From: an uncultured Bacteroidota bacterium
GTDB lineage: Bacteria; Bacteroidota; Bacteroidia; Chitinophagales; Chitinophagaceae
Direction: 5' to 3'
NCBI GenBank assembly: GCA_902826165.1
Contig: CADEDV010000018.1
Coordinates: forward strand, 1-64,000
DNA: 64,000 nucleotides
This document shows positions 26,506-35,071 of the stretch, one piece after another (within the stretch, counting starts at the first letter, position 1; every line of letters begins with the position of its first letter). The position numbers were made by a program, and so were the translations under genes. The notes under the pieces are model-generated. The model was not told the origin of the DNA. It did no database searches and was given only the letters and a program-made list of their open reading frames with translations.

Positions 26506-28620
26506 TTAACGGAGGTTCATGACAAAAGCCCCTTCTGTTGCTACGTCATGACAGGGAATACCCAGTGAATCACAATCTTTTTTCCAAAGAGTTGCTTTCC
26601 AGGAAGAATTAGAGCCATCAATAACCACCTGCCGGACAACGAAGCTACTGAGCAGCCTGTTTATATAGAGTTTCGGGTTTTTTGAGATAACCAGCAGATC
26701 AACTGGTTGCTTTTCTTCAACCGGCTCATAGATAATGCTGTTGTCAAGGAGCAGTATCTTTTTTGATTGGTAGTGAAATAGCTGTTCTTTTTTAATAAAT
26801 GCAGCGATATTGCCCGCCGGTTTAATCCTGTATAAAATCCGGGATGGCTTGAGGTGAAAATTTCTGGCAAAATCATCAGCCAGTAATGAGCTATCTCCAT
26901 AAAAAAGATATTTCCGGCCACTGATAAAATCAATGGCTTGTTTTTGGGGCACATTATAAACAATGACCTTTTGCTGCTGCTCAGCTGTAATAAATGACCA
27001 GGAACGTAGTACTAAAAAGCAAAACGCTGAAATAAGGCCCCATTTCAATGCCTGGCCCGATTGCTCCATTAACCAGTAACTAATAGCAGCCACTGCTGCA
27101 ATCAATAAAACGGCCTGGGGGATACTGATCTGTAAACCATCCCAAAGGGAGAAACGGATCGCTTCGACTCTTTCAATATAGGAATTCATTGCCCATATTA
27201 ACCAGTGAAGGATTTTACCAACGAAAAATGCAACAGCCGGAATAAATGAGATAATGCATAAAACAATTTCCCCGATCAGAATTAAACTGGATAGAGGGAC
27301 CGCAACAAAATTTGTTAAGAGGAAATAATTCGGGAATTGATGAAAATGATAAATACTGATGGGGGTGGTAAAAATTTGTGCAGCCAGTGTTACTGCATTC
27401 AGTTTCCACAGGAAATCAATGGCTTTATTCCGGAAGTAAAACCAGTTATAGATGGGCCGCATAAAAATGATGATGCTCAGTACAGCCGCATAGGATAACT
27501 GGAAACCGACATCCCATAGCCAGTAAGGGTTGATGCAAAGTAGGATAAATGCAGAAAGAGAAAGGGTATTGAAAATGGAAGTACGTTTTGTGTAACCCTC
27601 GCCTAAAACAATACAAGTAAACATTAGTGCGGATCGGAGTACAGAAGGTTGTGCGCCAGCCAGCAAACTGAACAGCCAGAGACCAGTAATGATCAGCAAT
27701 GGCCGCAACCAACTGAGTTTTTTTCTTTTCTGAAGTGGTTGTAGCAGTTGAACCAATAACCAATAGATCAAACCCAGGTGAAGTCCGGAAATGGCAATAA
27801 CATGCACCACACCGGTATTGGTATAGGATTGCACAAGGGATTGATCCAGATCGTCTTTGTAGCCGATCAGTAATGCTTCAGCTAATCCAAGCTCCTTATT
27901 TCCTTTAATATTGGTGCGGAGGATATTGATGACCCAATCCCGGGCCTGGAAAATAAACGCAGGTAGCCATTTTTCTTTTTTGGAACCCAGTATTTCAAAT
28001 TCATCTTCTTGCAGGTAAACCTGGTGTGTAATACCCTGGAAGAGGGAATATCTTTTATAGTCAAAGCCGCCAGGGTTGCCTGAATTTTTAATTTCCTGCA
28101 ACGGTTTTTTGAAGATGATCTGTGAACCATAGCTTAGTTGCCGGAGTGCACTGTCTTTTTTAAAATAGATAATGATCTTACCGTTTGCCAGCCGGGATGA
28201 ATCATTATGGAGCAGGTAAGTGACAGATGCAGTTGCTTTTAAGGATTTTGTTTTTTCAACTAATGGCTCATCCAGCCGTACGATGATCGCATCACCTGTC
28301 CTATAGTGTTTACCAAGCCATTGATTTTGATGCCGGATGTCCTCATACCAGGCTAGCAAAGCACCCAACGCAAGGAAGCCAGAAAACGCAGCCACACCGT
28401 TAAGGGTGCGGAGTTTATAACGCCTGAAAAATGGAAGAAAGAAGAAACTGCTGCTCAAAAGAATGCCCGTAGTAAAGATCATCCACCAGCTGGTGAGGTT
28501 AACCTGCCAATGCCATTGCAGTACAATACCTGCTATGAGGGCAATCAGCAGCCTGACGAAAGGAGCCTTTTTCCAAAAATAGACAGTGGCGACTGGCATA
28601 TCTAAAAGATACGCAGTCAT
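26506..28620 (-). CDS. comEC: ComEC/Rec2 family DNA-uptake channel lacking a canonical metallo-beta-lactamase site
   Basis: Inner membrane channel for transforming DNA, 704 residues. The N-terminal part has membrane helices and a DUF4131 OB-like domain (about 15-190: GDAIIVRLDEPLVEKTKS, NSGNPGGFDYKRYSLFQGI). The Competence domain lies at about 230-500 (LLIGYKDDLDQSLVQSYTNTGVVHVIAISGLHLGLIYWLL is diagnostic; also SVLRSALMF). The C-terminal 170 residues occupy the place of the metallo-beta-lactamase domain but I find no HxHxDH motif. ComF is also in the window. Truncated Bacteroidota ComEC proteins are common, so it is not clearly broken. Confidence 0.92.
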   Translation of the reverse strand: MTAYLLDMPVATVYFWKKAPFVRLLIALIAGIVLQWHWQVNLTSWWMIFTTGILLSSSFFFLPFFRRYKLRTLNGVAAFSGFLALGALLAWYEDIRHQNQWLGKHYRTGDAIIVRLDEPLVEKTKSLKATASVTYLLHNDSSRLANGKIIIYFKKDSALRQLSYGSQIIFKKPLQEIKNSGNPGGFDYKRYSLFQGITHQVYLQEDEFEILGSKKEKWLPAFIFQARDWVINILRTNIKGNKELGLAEALLIGYKDDLDQSLVQSYTNTGVVHVIAISGLHLGLIYWLLVQLLQPLQKRKKLSWLRPLLIITGLWLFSLLAGAQPSVLRSALMFTCIVLGEGYTKRTSIFNTLSLSAFILLCINPYWLWDVGFQLSYAAVLSIIIFMRPIYNWFYFRNKAIDFLWKLNAVTLAAQIFTTPISIYHFHQFPNYFLLTNFVAVPLSSLILIGEIVLCIISFIPAVAFFVGKILHWLIWAMNSYIERVEAIRFSLWDGLQISIPQAVLLIAAVAAISYWLMEQSGQALKWGLISAFCFLVLRSWSFITAEQQQKVIVYNVPQKQAIDFISGRKYLFYGDSSLLADDFARNFHLKPSRILYRIKPAGNIAAFIKKEQLFHYQSKKILLLDNSIIYEPVEEKQPVDLLVISKNPKLYINRLLSSFVVRQVVIDGSNSSWKATLWKKDCDSLGIPCHDVATEGAFVMNLR

Positions 28621-28636
28621 GGGTGTTCAAAAAATA

Positions 28637-29122
28637 CTACTTAGCGGGTATAGCGGCCAGCATCTTGTTCAGGTAAGCGATCTGGCCAAGGTGGTAGATA
28701 TTATGTTGCACAAGGCCGTTCAGCAGGAAGCGGAAGTTATACTTCCTAAAATCCACTTTTTCCTCCAGGAATGCATCTTCTTTTTTCCTGAGTTCTTTAA
28801 TGATTGAAGCATGCAAAGACTTAAATTCTTTAACCCCTTTTTTCCAGCTATGCAATTTGGGGTCAATTATTCTCCAATCCAGCTCTTCTGCAGCTGTGAG
28901 ATCGTAACTGGCATTTTTTTGAATCCGTTTCAATGTAAAATCAGCCCAGGTGTTCATATGCCAGAGCAGCTCGGCGATTGAATGTTCTGTGCCATTGGGC
29001 TTTTTAAAGACCTTCTTGTTATCGGTTTCATCAATTAGTTCAGATACTGAACGTCCAAACCAGGGCTGGCCATTTAAGATTGTTTCAAAACTGAGAATAA
29101 CAGCGCTGATTTCTTTGTTCAT
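28637..29122 (-). CDS. DinB family protein
   Basis: A 161-residue four-helix-bundle protein of the DinB/YfiT superfamily. The metal-ligand histidines are visible: SIAELLWHMNTWADF (His about 54) and GLVQHNIYHLGQIAYL (His about 139 and 143). Members act as thiol-dependent transferases or have unknown functions. It lies 16 bp upstream of comEC on the same strand, but a functional link is not obvious. Confidence 0.85.
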   Translation of the reverse strand: MNKEISAVILSFETILNGQPWFGRSVSELIDETDNKKVFKKPNGTEHSIAELLWHMNTWADFTLKRIQKNASYDLTAAEELDWRIIDPKLHSWKKGVKEFKSLHASIIKELRKKEDAFLEEKVDFRKYNFRFLLNGLVQHNIYHLGQIAYLNKMLAAIPAK

Positions 29123-29443
29123 ACTTGTTGCTTGATACTTGCCGCAAAATTAATGAGGCGGTTAATTAACAGCTTCTATGTTTGCTGCAGCTTATCCCGT
29201 TATTTAACGGGTTTCAATTATTATTTTTCCCGGTAAAAAATTAATATTCTCACGGTGTTTTTTAATTATTTACACGGTATTTTTATATCATTCTCCCCCT
29301 TAAATATCTGTCAATCCATCTCTTATAAATAAGTTTAATTCGTAATTAATTGATAGTGTAGTACTTATACGACAAATCTCCATTTCTCCCTCAATAGCTT
29401 TAGCCGGTCATTTTATACTTAAATCAACTAAACAACTAAAGCT
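29123..29443. other. Regulatory-looking intergenic region
   Basis: 321 bases between the divergent DinB gene and the unknown gene at 29444. There is no gene. It holds a short palindrome (29196-29211), a phased direct-repeat array (29206-29284) and an inverted repeat whose right arm enters the next start codon (29394-29445). Together these suggest that the downstream cluster is tightly controlled. Confidence 0.6.
29206..29284 (+). repeat. Phased direct repeats (CGGT-T-rich units at 22-23 bp intervals)
   Basis: Units reading (CA)CGGTRTTTTT occur with CGG at 29208, 29231, 29253 and 29275, spaced 23, 22 and 22 bp, that is two helical turns. The last two units are the closest (CACGGTGTTTTT at 29251-29262, CACGGTATTTTT at 29273-29284); the first two are degenerate (AACGGGTTT and CCCGGTAAAAA). 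Same-face spacing is what one expects for cooperative protein binding. It lies 160-240 bp before the gene at 29444. Confidence 0.55.
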
Positions 29444-29445
29444 AT
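29394..29445 (+). promoter_or_regulatory. Inverted repeat overlapping the start codon of the gene at 29444
   Basis: Perfect 10-bp arms, ATAGCTTTAG at 29394-29403 and CTAAAGCTAT at 29436-29445, separated by 32 bases. The right arm includes the first two bases of the ATG. If transcribed, the folded leader would hide the initiation region. No ribosome-binding site is seen outside the arm. Confidence 0.5.
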
Positions 29446-29917
29446 GGTAAAGGCTCAAAAAAAATCTGTAAAAGCCGGTAAATTGGTAAACACAGAACAT
29501 GTAAACAGGGTGATCAGGAATTACAAACAGGAACGCTGGGTGCATAACTCAAAACGCCTGGGTAAAGAAGATTCACTGAGTGTCTGGTACAGTGTGGAGG
29601 AACTGGAAGAATTCCTGGCGAAAGTAAAGGATCATGGCGGAGATGGCATTAAGCTGTATTTCGGTGCTTATGATACAGAACATGCCCCTCAACCTTTGTA
29701 TGAGGGAAGACAGACGGTGGTGTTTGTTGCTACAAAGGAAAAGCAATCAGGAAAAGGGCTCATTAACAAGGATGTTTATATTAATGAAGGGAAGGGGACT
29801 ACAATACTTGCATATAATTCAGGTAAATTATGTCCTCCCATGTGTACAAATGACGATGGATTTGGGATTGGTATAACCATTATTGATAAGGGTGAAAGCG
29901 GAATAATCGTTGCCTAA
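29444..29917 (+). CDS. Unknown protein with CPPMC motif
   Basis: 157 residues, no signal peptide and no membrane segment, so probably cytoplasmic. I do not recognise a named domain. The N-terminus is basic (VKAQKKSVKAGK). A central block GIKLYFGAYD (about 66-75) and RQTVVFVATKEKQ (about 88-100) looks like beta strands, and near the end LCPPMC (about 127-132) has two cysteines able to bind metal or form a disulfide. I recall similar small CPPxC proteins in Bacteroidota beside multi-helix membrane proteins, but this is from memory. A strong terminator follows it, yet the next genes run in the same direction 79 bp later. Confidence 0.8.
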   Translation: MVKAQKKSVKAGKLVNTEHVNRVIRNYKQERWVHNSKRLGKEDSLSVWYSVEELEEFLAKVKDHGGDGIKLYFGAYDTEHAPQPLYEGRQTVVFVATKEKQSGKGLINKDVYINEGKGTTILAYNSGKLCPPMCTNDDGFGIGITIIDKGESGIIVA

Positions 29918-29933
29918 CCTTTGAATATCACAC

Positions 29934-29968
29934 AATAAAGCCTCCTGAAAAGGAGGTTTTATTTTTTT
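29934..29968 (+). terminator. Rho-independent terminator after the CPPMC gene
   Basis: A 13-bp stem (29934-29946 with 29951-29963, one G-T pair), a GAAA tetraloop and a T-run to 29968. It separates the CPPMC gene from the membrane protein, so the two are either separately transcribed or linked by read-through. Confidence 0.85.
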
Positions 29969-29996
29969 AAGATTAATTGTTTTCATTATTTAGAGT

Positions 29997-30653
29997 ATGG
30001 CTTTTTTACCAATATATGTATATTTCATTGCTCTGAGTTTAGTTGTTAGTATCGTTGTATTTAATTCTTTTCATAGAGGAGATTCATATTTAAAAAACTT
30101 TCCTCCCTTTTTAGCTGCAACTTTAATTATAGAAACTTATGGATCTTACTTATCTTATCATAATGAAAACAATGTAGATCTATATAATTTTTTTACTGTT
30201 ATTGAGTTTTGTTTTTACCAACTTCTTATCAGTATGATGATTAAGAATAAGAGGATGAGGAAAGTAATTTGGTTTTCTTGCATTCTATATGCAGTGATTG
30301 CTGCTATAAATATTATTTTTTTTCAGGGGAAGTATAGTTTTCATACTATAACTTATTCACTCGGATGCCTTATTATAGTTTCATACTGTGTTTATTATTT
30401 TTTTGAACTTTTCCGATTTCCAAAATCTGTAAAACTAGTCCAGACTCCTGCATTCTGGATATGTTCAAGCTTATTATTTTATTATTGCTGTAGTTTTCCT
30501 CTTTTTGCTTTCGTTAATTATTGGGGAACAATAAAATGGGTCGTTGAAAGTTTTGATAGCATAGTTACTATTTTGAACATATTTTTATACTCTTTATTTA
30601 CTATTGCTTTCTTATGCAGCAGAACCCGGAAATATACATTGTCATCTTCATAG
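29997..30653 (+). CDS. Seven-helix membrane protein of unknown function, very AT-rich
   Basis: 218 residues, nearly all membrane. I count seven hydrophobic segments: about 2-22, 34-54, 63-82, 88-109, 115-138, 150-173 and 186-208. Soluble parts are very short. No named family is recognised. Base composition is striking: about 27% G+C over 30001-30600 by hand count, against roughly 45% in the genes on both sides. The histidine kinase ATG lies inside this gene (40-bp overlap), so the two proteins are made together. It may be the sensing part for that kinase, which has no sensory domain of its own. Confidence 0.82.
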   Translation: MAFLPIYVYFIALSLVVSIVVFNSFHRGDSYLKNFPPFLAATLIIETYGSYLSYHNENNVDLYNFFTVIEFCFYQLLISMMIKNKRMRKVIWFSCILYAVIAAINIIFFQGKYSFHTITYSLGCLIIVSYCVYYFFELFRFPKSVKLVQTPAFWICSSLLFYYCCSFPLFAFVNYWGTIKWVVESFDSIVTILNIFLYSLFTIAFLCSRTRKYTLSSS

Positions 30654-31417
30654 GCATAATACTGGGTTTGCTGCTGGTTGGATTTATTGTTACCATTCTT
30701 TTTTTGTACCAGCGCAGGCAGCAACGCCAGGAACAGGAAATGGTTCTGATGAAAGATAAATATGAGAAAGAGGCACTTCGTTCACAGCTGGAAATACAGG
30801 AAAATACCTTTAAGACTATCGGGCAGGAATTGCATGATAATATCGGTCAAATGCTGTCTGTTGTTAAACTGTCTCTTTCTGTTGTACCATTAGAAAAGGA
30901 CCAGAAAGCCTATGAACTGGTAAAAAATTCACAGGAAGTGTTGAATAAAGCGATCATTGACCTTTCTAACCTCACCAAAAGTTTACATACAGAGAGAATT
31001 GTTGATATCGGCCTGCCTGAATCCATCCGCTTTGAATTATATGCTATCCGGAAAGCAGGCCTTATTGAAGTGCACTTTAACCAGGAAGGAGAAGAGGAGC
31101 CATTCAACGAACAGAAATCAATTTTCCTGTTCCGGATGTTCCAGGAGACGCTGAATAATATCCTGAAACATGCAAAGGCTTCAGCAATAACGGTAATGAT
31201 TCGGTATCTCCCCGGCTCCTTCGAGCTGGAGATAAATGATAACGGGGTCGGGTTTGATCTTTCAGAAAAACAACAATCTTCCTCTTCCGTCAGCGGCGTA
31301 GGTTTACGAAGCCTTTTTAACAGGGCCCGGATCATAGATGCCGATATTTCTATTGACAGCAAGCCCGGAACGGGTACTAATGTGCTGATAAAACTATCTT
31401 TGCCGCAAGAATCATGA
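30614..31417 (+). CDS. Small membrane histidine kinase (HisKA_3 type)
   Basis: 267 residues: one transmembrane segment (about 8-31), a charged coiled coil (about 32-65), the HisKA_3 dimerisation helix with the phosphate-accepting His74 in ELHDNIGQ, and an HATPase domain (about 165-265: FRMFQETLNNILKHAKAS as N box, NDNGVGFDLS as G1, GVGLRSLFNRARI as G2). It has no periplasmic or cytoplasmic sensor domain. It starts inside the preceding membrane-protein gene and is followed 3 bp later by a NarL-type regulator, its evident partner. Confidence 0.92.
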   Translation: MQQNPEIYIVIFIGIILGLLLVGFIVTILFLYQRRQQRQEQEMVLMKDKYEKEALRSQLEIQENTFKTIGQELHDNIGQMLSVVKLSLSVVPLEKDQKAYELVKNSQEVLNKAIIDLSNLTKSLHTERIVDIGLPESIRFELYAIRKAGLIEVHFNQEGEEEPFNEQKSIFLFRMFQETLNNILKHAKASAITVMIRYLPGSFELEINDNGVGFDLSEKQQSSSSVSGVGLRSLFNRARIIDADISIDSKPGTGTNVLIKLSLPQES

Positions 31418-31420
31418 TCT

Positions 31421-32080
31421 ATGGCAAAGAAAAACAAGAAGGTCAGCGTTGCAATTGCGGATGATCACAGCCTGCTGCGAAAAGCATTAGCTAATCTTGT
31501 TAATACCTTTGATGTTTATTCAGTGGTTATCGAAGCAGATAACGGTAAACATCTCCGGACAAAGATCCTCACGGAAGGCATTCCGGATATTGTTATGCTG
31601 GATGTGAATATGCCGGAGATGGATGGTTTTGAAACGACGCAATGGCTGTACAAAAACTACCCGCAGGTTAAAATACTGGCTTTGTCCATGCTGAGTGATG
31701 AGCGGACGATCATTAAAATGTTCCGGTTAGGTGCAAAGGGATACCTGTTGAAAAATACAGACCCGGAGGAGTTAAAACAGGCATTGGATTCACTGATGGA
31801 TAAGAATGTATATGTTTCAGAATATGTTTCCGGTAAGCTGATAAGTGGTCTCCACCACGATGCTGACCAGCCCCTCAAAGAATTGTTGCTGAACGAAAGG
31901 GAAAGAGAATTCCTTCGCTGGGCATGTACGGAGTTATCCTACAGGGAAATAGCAGAAAAAATGTTTATCAGTGCACGAACAGCGGACGATTACAGGCAGG
32001 TATTGTTCAATAAATTAAAAGTACATAGCCGGGTGGGATTAGTGATGTATGCCATTAAGAACGGAATTGTTGAGATATAG
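31421..32080 (+). CDS. NarL/FixJ-type response regulator
   Basis: 219 residues. The receiver domain (about 8-125) has the acidic pair DD (14-15), phosphorylated Asp61 in VMLDVNMPEMDG, and LLKNTDPEEL with the conserved Lys near 112. The C-terminal LuxR-type helix-turn-helix (about 150-215) reads EREFLRWACTELSYREIAEKMFISARTADDYRQVLFNKLKVHSRVGLV. It is coupled to the kinase at 30614. Its targets are not known; the phased repeats at 29206-29284 are a natural candidate. Confidence 0.93.
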   Translation: MAKKNKKVSVAIADDHSLLRKALANLVNTFDVYSVVIEADNGKHLRTKILTEGIPDIVMLDVNMPEMDGFETTQWLYKNYPQVKILALSMLSDERTIIKMFRLGAKGYLLKNTDPEELKQALDSLMDKNVYVSEYVSGKLISGLHHDADQPLKELLLNEREREFLRWACTELSYREIAEKMFISARTADDYRQVLFNKLKVHSRVGLVMYAIKNGIVEI

Positions 32081-32102
32081 AATTCACAGTAATATTTAAT
32101 TG

Positions 32103-32130
32103 AATAACCCGGCAGCTGCCGGGTTATTTT
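32103..32130. terminator. Bidirectional terminator between response regulator and carB
   Basis: A perfect 26-bp palindrome (32103-32128; arms AATAACCCGGCAG/CTGCCGGGTTATT) followed by TTTT on the plus strand. It closes both the two-component operon and the convergent carB. Confidence 0.8.
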
Positions 32131-32136
32131 GCTACA

Positions 32137-34962
32137 TTATTTACTCAGGTACATACTCCTGTCTTTGTATAATTGCCTGAAGTAAGGATCCCGGAGGTCT
32201 TTTACAAAACGGATGGCTTCCCCGGTTGATTTCATTTCGGGCCCCAGCTCTTTATTAACGCCGGGGAATTTATTAAAACTGAATACCGGTTCTTTGATGG
32301 CGTATCCTTTGAGTTTTTTCTCAAAAGTAAAATCACGGAGCTTATTTACCCCGATCATGACTTTTGTAGCAATATTCAGGTAAGGTATCTGGTAAGCTTT
32401 AGCAATAAAAGGAGTCGTCCTTGATGCCCTGGGATTGGCTTCTATCACATGCACCCTGCCGCCTTTAATCGCAAACTGAATATTGATCAGCCCTTTGATA
32501 TTGAGTTTTCTTGCAATTTTTTCAGCATACTCCTCCATGGTCTGCACCACTAATGGCGTCAGGTTGAAGGCGGGCAATACTGCATTACTGTCACCACTAT
32601 GGATGCCGGCAGGTTCTATATGCTCCATCACGCCCATCACATGAAAATCTTCACCATCAAATATCCCATCAATTTCTGCTTCCTGGCAACGATCCAGGAA
32701 ATGATCGATCAGGATCTTATTACCGGGAATATGTTTTAAAAGACTGACAACCGCCTTTTCCACTTCATCATCATTGATCACAATCCGCATACGTTGCCCG
32801 CCTAATACATAAGAAGGGCGAACCAGCACCGGATATCCTACTTTATTTGCCACCACAATCGCTTCATCCACATCATAGGCGGTTCCATAATCAGGATAAG
32901 GAATGTCCAGTTCTTTCAGCAGGTCACTGAAACGGCCGCGGTCTTCGGCGATATCCATACTGTCGTAGGAGGTACCAATGATCTTTATTCCTTTCTCGTG
33001 TAATTTCTCTGCCAGTTTCAGCGCCGTTTGCCCACCCAGCTGAACGATAACACCTTCTGGTTTTTCATGTTCAATGATCTCCCAGAGATGTTCCCAGTAA
33101 ACGGGTTCAAAATATAATTTATCCGCTACATCAAAATCGGTAGAAACGGTTTCCGGGTTACAGTTCACCATGATAGCTTCATAGCCGGCTTCTTTGATAG
33201 CGAGCAGGCCATGTACGCAGCAATAATCAAATTCAATTCCCTGGCCGATACGGTTAGGACCTGAACCGAGTACAACAATCTTCTTTTTATCAGACAGTTT
33301 TGACTCATTGTAATTACCTTCTTCAAAGGTGGAATAGAAATAAGGGGTCTTTGCTTCAAATTCTGCGGCACAGGTATCTACCATTTTATACACCCTTGTA
33401 ATACCGGCTGCTTTTCTTTTATTATAAACATCTTCTTCATTGCCATGTTCTGTGATACGGCTGATCTGTTCATCACTGAAGCCATTTACTTTGGCTTCCC
33501 GCAGCAATTCTAATGGCAACGTATCAAGATCGTATTTGGCAATTTCTTTTTCTATTGTACATATTTTCTGGATCTCATGAATGAACCAGCGGTCAATACC
33601 GTTAGTGGCTTTTGAAATGGTACTGGCAGAAATACCCGCCATCAGCGCATCTTTGATACGGAAGATCCTGTCCCATTTCGGCGTTTTGATATATTCCAGC
33701 AATTCATCTGCATGCATCAGGCTTTTGCCATAATATCCCAGCCCAACAGCATTATTCTCTAAACTCTGACAGGCTTTTTGCACGGCTTCTGTAAAGCTTC
33801 TGCCGATGGCCATTACTTCGCCCACACTTTTCATCTGTAAGCCTAAAGTATCATTAGCCCCTTTGAATTTATCAAAATTCCACCTCGGTATCTTCACGAT
33901 CACATAATCCAGCGCCGGTTCAAAATATGCAGAAGTGTTTTTAGTGATCTGGTTTTCCAGTTCATCCAATGTATAACCGATGGCTAATTTAGCAGCGATC
34001 TTTGCAATGGGATAACCAGTGGCTTTACTGGCTAATGCCGATGAACGGCTCACCCTGGGGTTGATCTCGATGGCAATGATCTCTTCTGTATCCGGGCTCA
34101 TGGCAAATTGTACGTTACAACCGCCGGCAAAATTGCCAAGGTCACGCATCATCATGATAGCTGTATTACGCATCAGTTGCATACCGGTATCACTCAGGGT
34201 CATTGCAGGAGCCACGGTAATGGAATCACCGGTGTGAACTCCCATGGGGTCAAAATTTTCTACTGTACAGATGATACAAACATTATCAGCGGAGTCTCTC
34301 AATAATTCTAATTCAAATTCTTTCCAGCCGAGTACGGCTTTTTCGACCAACACTTCGTGAATGGGGGATGCCTGCAATCCGCGGTTCAATGCTTCGTCCA
34401 GCTCGGATTTATCATGCACAAAGCCACCACCTGTTCCACCAAGAGTAAAGGAAGGGCGGATCACCAGCGGGAAACCTATTTCCTGGGCAAATTCCTTTCC
34501 TTCCAGGAAGGAGTTGGCTGTTTTGGCCGTTGCTACCGGCACACCCAACTGGATCATCCACTGGCGGAATTTTTCCCTGTCTTCTGCTTTATCAATTGCT
34601 TTGATATCCACACCGATCAACCGCACCCCATATTTTTCCCAGATACCAAGGTCTTCTGCTTCTTTGGCCAGGTTAAGGGCTGTTTGCCCTCCCATGGTAG
34701 GCAGTACAGCATCGATCTGGTTTTCTTCTAGTATTTCTTCAATACTCTCCACCGTCAGTGGCAACAGGTAAACCCTGTCAGCCATCATCGGGTCAGTCAT
34801 GATGGTAGCCGGGTTGCTGTTAATAAGATATACTTTGATACCTTCTTCCCGAAGGCTGCGGGCAGCCTGGGTTCCGGAATAGTCAAATTCACAGGCTTGT
34901 CCAATAATAATAGGTCCTGAACCGATGATCAGGACCGACTTAATAGAATTGTCTTTGGGCAT
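32137..34962 (-). CDS. carB: Carbamoyl-phosphate synthase large subunit, short form
   Basis: Makes carbamoyl phosphate for arginine and pyrimidine synthesis. Two homologous ATP-grasp halves are seen: SVLIIGSGPIIIGQACEFDYSGTQA at residues about 9-33 with FPLVIRPSFTLGGTGGG near 167, and KIVVLGSGPNRIGQGIEFDY near 563 with YPVLVRPSYVLGGQRM near 700. The protein stops at residue 941 (RSMYLSK), where the family continues for about 130 residues with the MGS-like allosteric domain. Such short CarB forms occur in Bacteroidota, so it is probably functional but unlikely to respond to UMP/ornithine. No carA is in the window. Confidence 0.95.
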   Translation of the reverse strand: MPKDNSIKSVLIIGSGPIIIGQACEFDYSGTQAARSLREEGIKVYLINSNPATIMTDPMMADRVYLLPLTVESIEEILEENQIDAVLPTMGGQTALNLAKEAEDLGIWEKYGVRLIGVDIKAIDKAEDREKFRQWMIQLGVPVATAKTANSFLEGKEFAQEIGFPLVIRPSFTLGGTGGGFVHDKSELDEALNRGLQASPIHEVLVEKAVLGWKEFELELLRDSADNVCIICTVENFDPMGVHTGDSITVAPAMTLSDTGMQLMRNTAIMMMRDLGNFAGGCNVQFAMSPDTEEIIAIEINPRVSRSSALASKATGYPIAKIAAKLAIGYTLDELENQITKNTSAYFEPALDYVIVKIPRWNFDKFKGANDTLGLQMKSVGEVMAIGRSFTEAVQKACQSLENNAVGLGYYGKSLMHADELLEYIKTPKWDRIFRIKDALMAGISASTISKATNGIDRWFIHEIQKICTIEKEIAKYDLDTLPLELLREAKVNGFSDEQISRITEHGNEEDVYNKRKAAGITRVYKMVDTCAAEFEAKTPYFYSTFEEGNYNESKLSDKKKIVVLGSGPNRIGQGIEFDYCCVHGLLAIKEAGYEAIMVNCNPETVSTDFDVADKLYFEPVYWEHLWEIIEHEKPEGVIVQLGGQTALKLAEKLHEKGIKIIGTSYDSMDIAEDRGRFSDLLKELDIPYPDYGTAYDVDEAIVVANKVGYPVLVRPSYVLGGQRMRIVINDDEVEKAVVSLLKHIPGNKILIDHFLDRCQEAEIDGIFDGEDFHVMGVMEHIEPAGIHSGDSNAVLPAFNLTPLVVQTMEEYAEKIARKLNIKGLINIQFAIKGGRVHVIEANPRASRTTPFIAKAYQIPYLNIATKVMIGVNKLRDFTFEKKLKGYAIKEPVFSFNKFPGVNKELGPEMKSTGEAIRFVKDLRDPYFRQLYKDRSMYLSK

Positions 34963-35071
34963 TTTTTATGAGGAATTATATAGCGTTCGGGATGGAAAAA
35001 CAAATTGCGCAAAAGTAAGGGAATGGAAGGGATTGACAGGGCAATTGAATATTTTTTTTCCAGCCACTTAC

